A DNA stretch of 64,000 bases from assembly GCA_036362985.1 (NCBI GenBank), contig JAYGXS010000004.1, positions 34,291,250 through 34,355,249 of the forward strand, in the 5' to 3' direction. Position 1 is the first letter of the stretch; each line of letters begins with the position of its first letter. Both the position numbers and the translations under genes were made by a program. The notes beneath the pieces are model-generated. The model was not told the DNA's origin. It did not search any database and was given only the letters and a program-made list of their open reading frames with translations. This document shows, piece after piece, positions 1-10,826 of the stretch. The stretch comes from Ligula intestinalis. Lineage: Eukaryota; Platyhelminthes; Cestoda; Diphyllobothriidea; Diphyllobothriidae.

Positions 1-73
1 GCAAGTTGCAGTCGTTAGTCAAAGGGAAATCATGCCAGGTGGTATCAAAATTAACGAAAGTCGCACTGCTAAG

Positions 74-381
74 CTGCCGTCACCAAAAAAGTGACAGACA
101 CCTTAAAAGACTCCGTAACTCAGGAAAAGCCAACTTATTCTCCAATCCCACTGCAGTGCTCATCTTCCCCCATGAAGAAGTCAGAAAGGGATGAAAGTTG
201 TGGAGAATCCAAGTACCATCTACCAACAGCTGCTAGCTTGGAAACATTCCAGCCTGTGGTGACAAGGAATACTGGCCTTTTGAAAGATGAAAACGTGTGG
301 ACTCCAGTTCTTTTCAAAGAAACCTGTTCGAAATCAGAATACTTTCAGCTGCGTTTTGAGCGTACCGTGTTGGAAAATTGA
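74..381 (+). CDS. Possible terminal exon of an unrecognised protein
   Basis: An open frame runs from about 74 to a TGA at 379-381 and encodes about 100 residues rich in Ser, Thr, Pro, Lys and Glu, with no recognised domain. There is no ATG near its beginning. A TAA at 70-72 closes the frame just upstream, and the CTAAG there could be a splice acceptor, so it would fit a last exon of a gene lying mostly outside the window. A second frame (6-194) overlaps it and looks no better. I see no AATAAA polyadenylation signal close downstream. The composition resembles a disordered tail, but chance cannot be excluded. Confidence 0.25.
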
Positions 382-3300
382 GGAACCTATCCACTGCAGT
401 ATAAGGCTTTCAGTAGATGCATGTAGGGTTCAAAAATGAACGGACATCCTGTTTTATGCAGCGGATTGTACAAAGTACTTCACGAATATTCTTTTTTATC
501 TTGGGCAATGTAATTAATTACTAATCCCACATCCAGACGTGCAGCATAAGAAAAGTGCATGTGATAATGTGACAATTGGTGAACCAATTCAATTACGGAA
601 ATGCAAAGGTAATTAAGCAAATATCATCGAAAACCGGAAATATACCCTCCGGATAAGGGTAATTCTGCGAAAGTATTTTTTAGTAAGGAATACCTGTACA
701 ACGCTACTAACCGACAAAGAAATATAGTACCAACCAATTCCGCCGCCCTAATGAAAAAAATCGACAGATAAGCGTATAATACGGAAACGGCGATTGTTTA
801 GAGGACCGAAAAGTGTAGTCACGCGATGGAAATAGAAGTTATATGCCAATCGTTAACTTTCAAATGAGCTGGTTCTTTAGGATTGAATCAGGCCTTATTA
901 CACTTCTAACCATCACGGCCTACATACACATCAAACTAACCATGAGCCCAACCCAAACCCTATCTATTGCGTTTTGTAGTGTGAGCAGTCGCTCCCCGGT
1001 TATCAGAGTCGCAGAATAGTCCGTTTCCTACTTTGGAAGTCTTCTGTCAGCCTCCACGCAATGCCTTATAACATTGTAATAGCTTCCAATCGGCGTGCAT
1101 TATGATATGTGGCTTTAGCCCATCAGTACATCCAAGGATTACTCCCTCTTAAGCCAAGGATGTTTATATACTTTTCCCCGTACGAATATTTTTAGTTTCT
1201 CTTGATAAGCTACTTATTAGTTTGAAGTAAAGTTTGGCAAAAGTACGTTGTTGATTACTCATAATCGGGTGTTTAGAACAATACGAGGGAGAGCAAAGTG
1301 TAAAAATGGAAACAAATTCAGTGAAAGGGGACGAGTTAAGTGTGTTCAGAGATCAAGAGGTCAGTAAGGGAGGAAGAAAGGAGGTGTCCAACAACGTGTA
1401 CATGTCTCTAATTTGTCATTATAACGCGACGTGGTAGGGGGTTTGAAGACGCAAGCTGAGATAGTCTTTGGCCAGGGGCTAAGGAATAAGCAAAACCTTC
1501 CCAGAAATAACGTAAACGAGCGTATAGGGTTATCTCTCTCCAACTATCTGCATGCCTATCGCTGTTTTAAATATTTGAGAAATCAGGGTATCCCGGTGTT
1601 GAAAGAATCGTTTCTACTACAAAAGCATAGCTATATTTCTGTGCGTTTTGCAGGTATGGAAAATGTGACTTAAAACCCCACTGTAGAAAACATAGTGGCG
1701 TCAGTGGGATTTGAATTTGTACATGAAAAAACAGGTTTACTAAACAGAAGAGCTGAATTAGACGGCAACATGCGAAACCACTTTTATGTTTATCCTATTG
1801 TAAAAATCACAGGCGAATCTCCCGTCAAGGAAATAAACAGCTCATTGTTTACTCACTATATGCCGCAGAAACAGCCCCTCCCTCCAACTGGGCATAAGAA
1901 GCCGCCGTCAGTTTAGTATGCTCCTGGGTTAATTAATCAAAAGGATCATTGTTCCCACGGCTGGCACAGCATTCTCACATCCTCGTAAATGCATTTGCAC
2001 CCCGTGAGGTCAAATGAGCGGCCACCAAGGGAAGTTAACGTTTAAGCCTCACAACCACCTAGCATGTGCGCAGTCACGTGCGGATCTGTTTACCAGTTCC
2101 ACCAAGATGCTTGGCTTGGCCACAGTCGTATTCCGTAGTAGTCCGGTAAATGACGGCAGTTTGTTGACAGTTCGACGGTAAATCCTTTGGCTGCATGAGT
2201 TGCTGATGGGTTGCTGCTTAAGGCCTATAAGTGACGCCCATCCGGAAATCAATCATTTATCCAACGATTCTTCCGGTCTCTCACCAACACTTCGTTTTTG
2301 ACCACACCCTAGTTTTTCACGTCCAGGCCTTATGTTTGTTTTTGGATATTCGCTAGCTGTAAGGCGTCTTTTAAAAAAACTGAACTTGACCTTATATACG
2401 TCTGGTTTGTTTCAGGGCGTTTCTCCAGAGCAGTTGCGTTCTTTCACAGCGGTTTTTGTGAAGTATTTGGTTGTCGCTATTTAAAAATAAAATACCAGAC
2501 CTTTTGATCAACATACAGAAAACGGTTACCTTATGATCCTTATCGTTTTATCCGTTAGAAAGGAGCCTCCAGAATTTGCAGTTTGAGGACATTTATTAAT
2601 TTTTTGATGGAAAACGATTCTTTGGGATTGATTTATGATTTTATATAAAGGTCTCACACTCGCCGATGATGACAAATGCATAACTATTTTATGGTATCCA
2701 CAACTTCGTCGTATAGTTCCCAGAAGTCAAAAAATTACTTACTACGATACCACATAAGCATAACTGCTTAATTTTTGATTTTTCCATACACATCCTCATT
2801 GAATAGGAAACAGTCCTAACATAGTGTTTGCCATGTTCAAAGCAGTGTTCGAGGCAAAGTTTTGCCCATTTTAACATAGTATCTCCAAACAGCCCCTTTA
2901 GTGTTTCAAACGCGATAGGTTATTGTGCTCTTGTGAAAAGATATATCACGTTGAAATACACCATAATCTTATCATCTTCAAGTCCAACACCATGCACTTG
3001 TTGTATGAATTGTCCATCTGGGTAATAAGGAGGCATCGAAGCAGTCCTTTTGGTGAAGCCAAATGTTGGAGTTTTCCTCAGGAAAGCAGACATATAACGA
3101 GGTATTTCTTGTTTGTTGACATTTGAGAGGTCGTATAATCTCGTATTGTTAAAGTCCTAGGGTTTCGTGTTTCACTATTCAGCCCCTTTTATGAGTCTTA
3201 CCTACCAAAACTCTAGCGTGTTTTTACTTTCTTTTTTTATGGCATTCTTGGTAGGAATGAATAAACAACTCTTCGCCAATTATTACATTGCCTTCTGATC

Positions 3301-4539
3301 CATGGTGAATGACAGGGGGCGAGGCATTGATAAACTTCGGTTCTATGACGTACTTATGATCCATCTATTATGCCCAGTCTATGTGGAATATCTACGCCAT
3401 ACTCGAGCGCATGTTTGTGTTTTTGGTCCCAACTGGTAGTCAAGGTTATGATTGGTTGGACGAAATAGGATGAACCTGAAAGAGACTATATCAATTCACC
3501 CGTATCCTCTGTTGGCCGTCCTCTCTGCGTAGAATACATCGTTGTGATAGGAGCGTTCACTGATCAGGTCGCGATACGTGCTCACCCAGTTGTGTTTTAA
3601 GATTGAATTCACAGGCCTTAGGGTATGTTACCTAGAAACTACGCGTATATACGGATAAGAGGCGTATAGAAAAACAAAGGATATCGGGATTGCCCCTTCG
3701 TGTTTATCAGACATCGACAGTCGGCCCGAAAATTTGAGAGACCTGTGGTTCGTAGTGAAATCTTCGGTTATTGAACCCTGAGTGTTTCAACGTCCTATCA
3801 TTGAGTCACGGTTGTGATCGGGAATATTTAATATGGTAGAAGGGCAATGGCGGAACAGGTCACGACTAGTTTATAGGCTCGAGATCCAGCTTAAGGACAA
3901 AACGGAAGGGAAATTCTCGTTGAGTGCTCCATCCCTTTAGCATACGCAATTTTCCTTTCATAGCCGATGATACAACGGGACCCTGGCTCGGTGTTAGAGC
4001 GCTAGACAAAATAAATTTCAATAGTTAACGAATCCGTTTTTGAATCCGACATCGCCTAAACCAGGTTTTAGGTAAGGCTGTATGACAACGGCTAATAAGC
4101 CATTAATGCTCATACAGGTCTTTACTGCCTTTAGTTGCATAGATATGAAATGATGCAGCTCGTCCAGAAAATAAACTATTGCTTTAACATTTTCCAGCAG
4201 TTAATACCACTCCTTTGTTAGACGAATGGTATAATTAGAGTTGGTATTTTCCCAGCCGTTTTCAGATAATGCAGACAGAATTGTGGTAAATGACCTGGCC
4301 ATGGTGGGTAAAAAGATGCAGCGGAAGTCTTCGCTCAAAATAATCCGGCGCCACCCTGCTGTTGAGCATACGGCGTATCTCATCAAAGACGACTGTCGAA
4401 CTGTCGTGTGGTTTATACTAGAGCCTCCGCAGGCAGTGGAATGGCGACTTACAATGCATACTGGGAGGTTAAATGTACACATTCACATTTCCCGAAAGTA
4501 AGCTTAATACAGTTAGGGTGGTGCCGAACAAGAGAAAGG
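382..4539. other. No recognisable gene or repeat
   Basis: Only short frames of under 95 codons occur, on both strands and without motifs or paired splice signals. The frames at 4201-4482 (minus) and 4241-4501 (plus) overlap each other and match nothing I know. Confidence 0.5.
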
Positions 4540-4692
4540 TGACTGGAATGTCAATTTGTAGCATTTTAGCCGTCAACAGCCAGTCATACGCAATCCCATC
4601 TATGGAGCACCCGGGACTCGAACCCAGGAGCTTTGGTTAGTGAGTCGAACGTCCAGCCAATAAGTCACTGTCCCATTGTCCTGCCGGTTTCG
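4540..4692 (-). mobile_element. tRNA-derived SINE copy
   Basis: Read on the minus strand, a pol III B-box-like motif GGGTTCGAGTC lies at 4615-4625, with an A-box-like segment upstream of it (complement of about 4657-4670). It is followed by a core at about 4560-4590 (TATGACTGGCTGTTGACGGC) that recurs in other SINE copies of this window. The head is tRNA-like but does not fold into a clean cloverleaf by eye, so it is taken as a SINE and not a tRNA gene. Confidence 0.6.
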
Positions 4693-5343
4693 ATCATGAA
4701 TATTAAAAGCCATGAATTTATTAGGAGGCTCAATCACGAAATTGAAAACAGAATAAAAAGGTGAATTAGTTATACTTTGGAAAAGCCACTCCCTTATTTG
4801 GTAAAGTTTCGACGACGCTGACTCAGGCCATCGTTTTATGATGACATGTATGCCATTTTATTTACTTTCTAACAAAAGATTACCAAGAAGATTATTCGAT
4901 GCTAAAATACGTTAAAAGCTAAATCTGTTTCACCGTTTTTCAATCACGCGAGGCGCCCCCTTACGTATTTGTAAATAAATATAGATATCGCGGGATCAAT
5001 ATCCTCCTTCCGCATTTCGTTTTCTCAATCCATGTTGCCACCTTCAACATCCACGTACAATTAAAGCGGTCCGATACACTTCGCAGTAGTCTGCGATAGC
5101 AAATGACTACGAATGTGCTGGTTGGGGCGGATAATCGAATGTAGATTAAAAGAATTAACTGATCCTTCTCGATTCATGTGTTTGTTCACAAGACATATGT
5201 CAGCGATGCTCTTAAGCTATGGAGGCTTCGCAGAAACGAGGAGTGGCTCTTCTTCAGGCAAATTTGTAAAGCACCCACTTAAGGTACTTGAGACAATTTC
5301 GTATCACCAACTTCAAAAAGAATTGCATATTGAGAAGAAGAAG

Positions 5344-5799
5344 ACCAGAAAGGAACGTGAAGTGGCTCGTCGTGGTCTGACTTGCATAAATTATACTTCA
5401 TGGAGCTGTATGATGACGCAGCGCTCTGTAAGGTTCCGCAAATTTCTAAGCAGCATACGTAATTCGCCAATACAAGCGAACATCCGTGTCCCAGGAAACA
5501 ATTGAGAAGAAAAGAAGACTCGATCGCTGGGACAATATGTTTATTCGCCTGACGTTTCGATATCCGTCACGGATTTGCCATCAGAGACATGAGTAGCAGA
5601 AAGGTTAAGTATACACAGACGTTTGCAGTATTTATAGGACACAGTCATTACTGCAAGCATACAGCGACAATTAACGTTAATTGCCTTCTTGTGCGTGGAC
5701 TGCTTGTTGCACGGCAAGCGGGCTCTGACCTGTTGAACTTTCATCACGGGCGATGAGCTCGGGCATGATGATTGCTCGGCCGCCTGTCTCCCCGGCGTT
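5344..5799 (-). repeat. Left arm of a 456-bp inverted repeat
   Basis: This is the antisense copy of 6862-7317. Position x pairs with 12661 minus x throughout. The only differences I found are a few near the inner end, after about 5786. It contains the 3' ORF end, 3' UTR, the hammerhead at 5545-5591 and a further stretch of about 200 bp outward. Part of that outer stretch (the segment with CCAATACAAGC) also flanks the palindrome at 18445, so it belongs to the element family. The outermost 5344-5461 is seen only here. Confidence 0.9.
5545..5591 (-). ncRNA. Hammerhead ribozyme motif (core mutated), minus strand
   Basis: On the minus strand the order is stem I side ATGTCT, core CTGATGG, stem II of the type AATCCG/CGGAT, GAA, then ACGT and C followed by AGGCG. 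This is the hammerhead layout with a self-complementary stem III (ACGT) and predicted cleavage after the C. Core position A9 is G here (CTGATGG), which should impair cleavage. The same change is in the partner copy at 7070-7116. Confidence 0.7.
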
Positions 5800-6984
5800 T
5801 GACGGAACGATCTACGAGCAGGTGAAGGGGACACCGATGGGTTCACCGATTTCGGGACTCATAGCCGAGGCGGTCCTGCAGCAGCTGGAGTCGCTAATTT
5901 TCCAACACCACAAACCAAAATTCTGGGCTCGGTATGTGGATGACACCTTTGTCGTCATCGAACGGGATCAGGTGCTCACGTTCGAGGAACGTCTTAACAG
6001 CGTCTTCCCGGACATCCAATTTACAATGGAGGACGAAGAGAACAACCAGCTGGCTTTTCTTGATGTCCTCGTTTGTCGAAAAGATTGTGGTGGTCTAGAG
6101 ACTAAAGTATTCAGGAAAGCGACAAACACGATGCAAGTACTGAATTACAACAGAAACCACCCAATCAGCCACAAACGCAGTTGCGTAAAAACACTCTATC
6201 GGCGTGTTGAGACGCACTGCAGCAAAGAAGAAGACAAAGTTGCCGAGGTAGAATACCTCCGACGGGTGTTCAGAGAAAATGGCTACCCGCGCAACTCCGT
6301 CAACCGGTGCTTGCGCAAACGAGCTGGCTAACAAAAGCGCACCGACCACAAGATTTGGCGTTCGATCCCGTATGTCAAAAACGTATCGGAAGCAGTCGGC
6401 CGCCTTCTCGCACCACTTGGAGTTGGAGTTACACACAGGCCGGAGGCAACCATAAGGCGTCAGATAATGAAGCCAAAAGACCCCTGCCACGGCAAGAAAC
6501 ATCTGAGGTCGTCTACAGGATCTGGTGCAGTTGCGATCAAAGCAACTATGTCGGAAAAACTGGCAGACTTCTCAGGACCCGAATTGCCGAACACGCGGCT
6601 GCAGTGCGGCGAAATGATGCCAATTCTTAAGTTGCGGCTCATTCGACGAGACCCGACCACACCTTCAAATTTGATGAGGCCGAAATTCTCGCAAGAGGTG
6701 ACAATCGGTGAGCCGAGAACTACTTGAGTCATGGTTCACGGGCCCCCCAATCCATCAACAAGTGCAACGATTTGCCCAATCCATATTTAATCCTGAGATT
6801 CAATTTGGCCAAAGCAAGCCGTTACTTGAGGAACGGGCAGGCCACCGCCTCATCGTACGCCAACACCGGGGAGCCAGGCGGCCGAGCAATCATCATGCCC
6901 GAGCTCATCGCCCGTGATGAAAGTTCAACAGGTCAGAGCCCGCTTGCCGTGCAACAAGCAGTCCACGCACAAGAAGGCAATTAA
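5798..6984 (+). pseudogene. Truncated and frameshifted PLE reverse transcriptase / GIY-YIG ORF
   Basis: The RT palm is open from about 5798 to 6331. It holds the block TPMGSPISG and the catalytic YVDD at 5933-5944, followed by the QLAFLDVLV block typical of PLE RTs. RT blocks upstream of this, including the first catalytic Asp region, are missing because the frame starts at the edge of the inverted left arm. At least two frame shifts follow, one between the RT part and 6307-6630 and one near 6470-6490. The GIY-YIG domain is readable (EVVYRIWCSC at about 6505-6534, then NYVGKTGRLL), and a stop occurs at 6628-6630. The last block ends at 6984, inside the right arm. The element cannot encode a complete protein. 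Confidence 0.85.
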
Positions 6985-7317
6985 CGTTAATTGTCGCTGT
7001 ATGCTTGCAGTAATGACTGTGTCCTATAAATACTGCAAACGTCTGTGTATACTTAACCTTTCTGCTACTCATGTCTCTGATGGCAAATCCGTGACGGATA
7101 TCGAAACGTCAGGCGAATAAACATATTGTCCCAGCGATCGAGTCTTCTTTTCTTCTCAGTTGTTTCCTGGGACACGGATGTTCGCTTGTATTGGCGAATT
7201 ACGTATGCTGCTTAGAAATTTGCGGAACCTTACAGAGCGCTGCGTCATCATACAGCTCCATGAAGTATAATTTATGCAAGTCAGACCACGACGAGCCACT
7301 TCACGTTCCTTTCTGGT
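6862..7317 (+). repeat. Right arm of the 456-bp inverted repeat (sense PLE 3' end)
   Basis: It carries the C-terminal end of the PLE frame, the 3' UTR, a hammerhead at 7070-7116 and the A-rich terminus with CGAATAAACAT. It mirrors 5344-5799. Its outer end stops sharply at 7317, where flanking sequence becomes unique. Confidence 0.9.
7070..7116 (+). ncRNA. Hammerhead ribozyme motif (core mutated), plus strand
   Basis: ATGTCT, CTGATGG, stem II (AATCCG/CGGAT with a small loop), GAA at 7103-7105, ACGT, C7110, then AGGCG. Stem I pairs TGTCT with AGGCG (three Watson-Crick pairs, two G-T). Predicted cleavage follows C7110. Core A9 is replaced by G. Hammerheads in PLE terminal repeats are established; activity of this copy is doubtful. 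Confidence 0.7.
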
Positions 7318-7730
7318 TGCATACTCCCCATACATGGTCTCTGTCACCACGTTCGCCTTCCCCCTAAGGTTTTCGCTACGTTTAATTCTTCACAGTATAC
7401 AGTTAGTATTCTAACCTAAAGGCCAGATTGAAGACTGATCAACCCTGGTAGGCACCTACCAATTCCTGTGGTCTTCTGTAAAGTGAAGTGACCTCCTTCC
7501 AAGACCTCACTATGTGCATGCATTTGACGTGTGTGCATTCACCCTGCAAAAGACCAAGCTATGGATAGGTTGGACCAACACAAAGACCAAACCATCACAA
7601 CACATTGGAAGCGCATAAAATGTCAAAAATGGAAGGGGGTGTGGTTAAACGCAGTTACAGGCTCATGCAGCGTCAGATACCTGCATCTCTGTGGATACTA
7701 TATTGTGGTGGGAGAAAAGACAGTTTGGTA

Positions 7731-7846
7731 GGTGCTGCGCAAATCAACTATCATCATAAGTTAATTCACGCTCAATTCACCGTTTCTGCATCGTCCACCC
7801 CGGTTTGGTGCATATGGTGGGACTCCTCGAAATCGACGGTCAAATT
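7731..7846 (+). repeat. Diverged direct repeat, copy 1
   Basis: This aligns by eye with 8073-8192. Both begin with a GTGCTGC/ATGCTGC segment, share TAATTCACGC in the middle and end near a CAGTCAAA/CGGTCAAA segment. Similarity is patchy and the family is unknown. Confidence 0.35.
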
Positions 7847-8072
7847 GCTCTTTGTTAGCCTACCAAACGGGCCGCATGTTAGATACACTCGAGGACCAGT
7901 TCAATGAGCGTTATTGGGGTCGCGCTTTCATAAAATATCGAAAATGGAGCCGTGGTAACACACAGAGGAGCGGCTTCGGTCACGCTAGCCACATGCGTCC
8001 GTTCCAACCTCCGGTCTTCCTGAGTCTCTCCTGACACTGGCGCTAGGTGGGCGGCGCATGAGAGAATTCAGT

Positions 8073-8192
8073 AGATGCTGCTTAAGTTCATTATCACTTG
8101 AAACTAATTCACGCAATAGTTGCCGTCCCTGTACCACCCTGTCCTGGAGCACACGGTGGACCTAGGTTAAAGTGACAGTCAAACTGTCAGTG
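8073..8192 (+). repeat. Diverged direct repeat, copy 2
   Basis: Partner of 7731-7846, in the same orientation and about 340 bp downstream. It may be an old mobile-element fragment. Confidence 0.35.
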
Positions 8193-9633
8193 TATGTCTG
8201 TGTTTTTCTACCACAGCAATGATTGCACAAAATTCACCCCTCTGTGTGTCGTTGTGTTGCTTGTGTTTGAGGAACCAGGTCGTGTATGTGGCGCGGGCAG
8301 GCGGGTACATTATATATCTTCGTCACTGCGTCCGTTATTCTCACGAGACTTCACATGTCTCTATGGAAAGGCGGTCGAAACACTTCGATTCGATGTATGT
8401 TTAGCCCATAAATAGCAGTCAGATATAACAGTGACCAAATAAACCAAAGGTCAAAGGTATGTAAAATATTACGAAAATAATTACAACCTTAAGTCTTGAT
8501 ATACACAGGAATAAAGCCTTAGCGGCGTTGTCAGTGCATTCAAACACTAGGGACAGTCAAGGAAATTAGATGCGAGAATGTTAAACTACACAAATAGTCC
8601 GGGACCTTTTCACAGTAATGTGAACCTTAACTTGACAATGAATCTTAACGTAATGGAAGTTGATAGCGTTTTCACGTATCTTGCAGTCCTCTCGTGGTTT
8701 TTTCAATGTAGCTGCAGATACCTTCTAGTCTCTTTTGTATTGACTGTCCCCCAGTAACCCCACCAGTGAGTACTTGTCTTATTTAGTCCTTTAGCCTTGC
8801 GACCTGGCATCTGATTGGTTAGTGGAAATAAACGTTCCTGGCGGCCCGTATAATACCTTCAGTCGGTTTGAACATTGTCAATAACTGGCGGCGCCTCTTA
8901 GACAACGGGATACTTCACTGGTTACCTTCGGAGTGACTTTAAGCAACCAAATATCTCATAAAACGTACTTGTGTACCAGTGTGCTACATGTATGCGCCAC
9001 ACCCAAATACTTAGCTGTTGTTCTGTAGAGTGTCCCGCGGACGGCGTTGGTTGCTGAATAATGAATGATTACATTAGCTATTAAATGGGCATTTGTTGAC
9101 TTATTGTGTTGTAGTCTCCAGAATAGCATAGACTTTGTGTTTCTACAGCGCAAAACAAATGCACTTGAAGGCAGTATTGAAAATTAAGCGAAGCTGGAAA
9201 CTGTCATCTTCCTATTCACGATTAAAGCACTATAATTGGATCGACCAGAATTCGCAAGGGGTCATTATAGAACCCAAAAAAATCGCCTCATAAATAAGAT
9301 CATGAGCCAGCAATCCTATCGCAACGTTCTTACGTTTTTCGAGGTTCGTCAATTAATCTGTATTATCTCTTGAATTAATCGTTGTGCGACTACCTCGTAG
9401 CGTACCTGCAAAATGCAGTGAGCTTTTCTCACAACCTCATTGACAATTATCCTTTCAACGATAGTTGATATTCTCGGTTGCAATAACATAGCGTTCGGCT
9501 TAAACACGCTTAATAACCGAAAAAGCCAAACTCGATTTCCACGCTGGGTATATCGGACTGACCAGCCCAGTCTTCCTTGCTTTTTTTAGTATTCCTATGC
9601 AGGTTCTATCTCTTACTTATAATGTCAATAAGG

Positions 9634-9635
<2 letters not shown>

Positions 9636-9667
<32 letters not shown>

Positions 9668-9675
9668 CACTACAG
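9636..9675. repeat. (ACT)n microsatellite
   Basis: About ten ACT units in a row followed by imperfect ones (ACCACTACAGCT). Confidence 0.95.
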
Positions 9676-10489
9676 CTACTAGGAGCGCGCAGTATTCTTT
9701 GTCCAAATGCGCGGTTCTGAACACGGGGTGATCAGATTTCCGGTTCTGGTACACTTGAAGCTACACCTAAGGACTGCAAAAAAACTTGCAGCACTGGAAT
9801 TCTAATTAACCAGGCCGAAACCGAATGCATGGGTCCGCCCGTAGCCGACTGTACGCTTCGGAGCACGTTCAAGTACATATGACTGACTGCATCAGGAAAC
9901 ATGCACACCCACCTTGGTTGCTTGCGTCATCTTGTGCAGGTTTTGGTTTCATAAACTTCCGCGTTTGTATTCATGGCCTCGTTTGCGTAAAGGTGGTACC
10001 GTGAGATTTTACCTACATAAGAATCTCATTACTGGAAGAGCATTTCTAAAATGTTGGTCAGGCATTAGACTATTGTGCCATTTCAAATTATTTTATAAGC
10101 TGCATAGGTTAAGCGATGAGGAAATAAAATATAGAGAAGGCGAAGGATGACTACGTAATGCTCAGACAGTTAGGCCGTCCAGCATATTCACTAATGCATA
10201 TGATACAGGAATGGTGACATGCGCGTGAACTAGTTTTAATTGATGGTAGACTTGCGCTGCAGTTAACGAACTCGTTTCCCTCCCTCACTTGGTCTACTAT
10301 CATAACCAAATCAAGAACGCCAGAGTCAGGAGAGAGCGCAGGCGCCTACCCATGTAACTTCACTAGGTTGAGATCGTACGGAGTGACGCAAACATGAAGA
10401 CTACGTTAAAAAGGAAGTACTACGGCCCGACTTTCAGTCCCTCAACCAACGCACATCATGCCATATTCAATAATATTGCTGGCAAAGAC
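9676..10489. other. No recognisable feature
   Basis: A 78-codon frame at 9914-10150 has no recognisable motif. Nothing else is seen. Confidence 0.5.
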
Positions 10490-10650
10490 AAGGGAAACTC
10501 CAATGTCCATTGCTGGCTTATAAGCTGTCACCAGCCAGTCATACCTATCTCCAAAGTGTGCACAACTCGGCACTCAAACTAGTAATTTTTTAATGAGAGT
10601 CTAACACCCTAACCACTTAGTCAAGAGCTTGTTGTCTTGCCGGTTTAGGT
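10490..10650 (-). mobile_element. tRNA-derived SINE copy, decayed
   Basis: On the minus strand a degenerate B box (complement of about 10566-10580) is followed by the shared core: GTATGACTGGCTGGTGACAG, then a CTTATAAGCC segment. The distal CAAGACAA and CCGGTTT portions match the head side of the copy at 4540-4692. Confidence 0.55.
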
Positions 10651-10669
10651 CGGGATATATTGGCACTCG

Positions 10670-10820
10670 TTGATGAACGTTCACCTGACCGCTAACGGTA
10701 CTCACGTTTCCCGCACCCTTACAGCAGCTGTAGCAGCTTGTACTATAGGCAGATAGCATTGCCGACAAAGGCGGAGCGGGACAAGTGAGTACCGCTAGCG
10801 GTCAGGTGAACGGTCATCAA
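10670..10820. mobile_element. 151-bp element with 36-bp terminal inverted repeats (MITE-like)
   Basis: 10670-10705 and 10785-10820 are reverse complements with two mismatches. Inside each end is the block GTTCACCTGACCGCT. The 79-bp interior has no coding capacity. Weak pairing may extend a few bases outward. I could not define a clear target-site duplication, so no DNA transposon superfamily is assigned. Confidence 0.75.
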
Positions 10821-10826
10821 TGGGTG

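Larger units (their letters stand above)
5344..7317 (+). mobile_element. Penelope-like element, family A copy 1, fold-back form
   Basis: A 5'-truncated PLE body (5800-6861) lies between two inverted arms, 5344-5799 and 6862-7317. The right arm is the natural sense 3' end: end of the ORF, 3' UTR and hammerhead-bearing terminus. The left arm is an antisense copy of the same piece. PLEs are retroelements that encode an RT with telomerase-like affinity, usually joined to a GIY-YIG endonuclease. Inverted and partial terminal repeats are known for them. The arms match with a constant coordinate sum (12661), so they have no indels. This means the copy is young or kept identical, or that the palindrome is an assembly product. 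Confidence 0.85.
7318..9633. other. No recognisable gene; a weak diverged repeat pair
   Basis: Short frames only. Segments 7731-7846 and 8073-8192 look alike (see the separate entries). Nothing else is recognised. Confidence 0.5.

Noticed and set aside
5113..5505. Plus-strand 130-codon frame ending in the inverted arm
   Set aside because: Its last 53 residues come from the repeat arm and recur at 7156-7350. The rest has no motif, so it is a chance frame across a repeat border.
6095..6502. Minus-strand 135-codon frame
   Set aside because: It lies antisense to the PLE pseudogene; no start or motif of its own.
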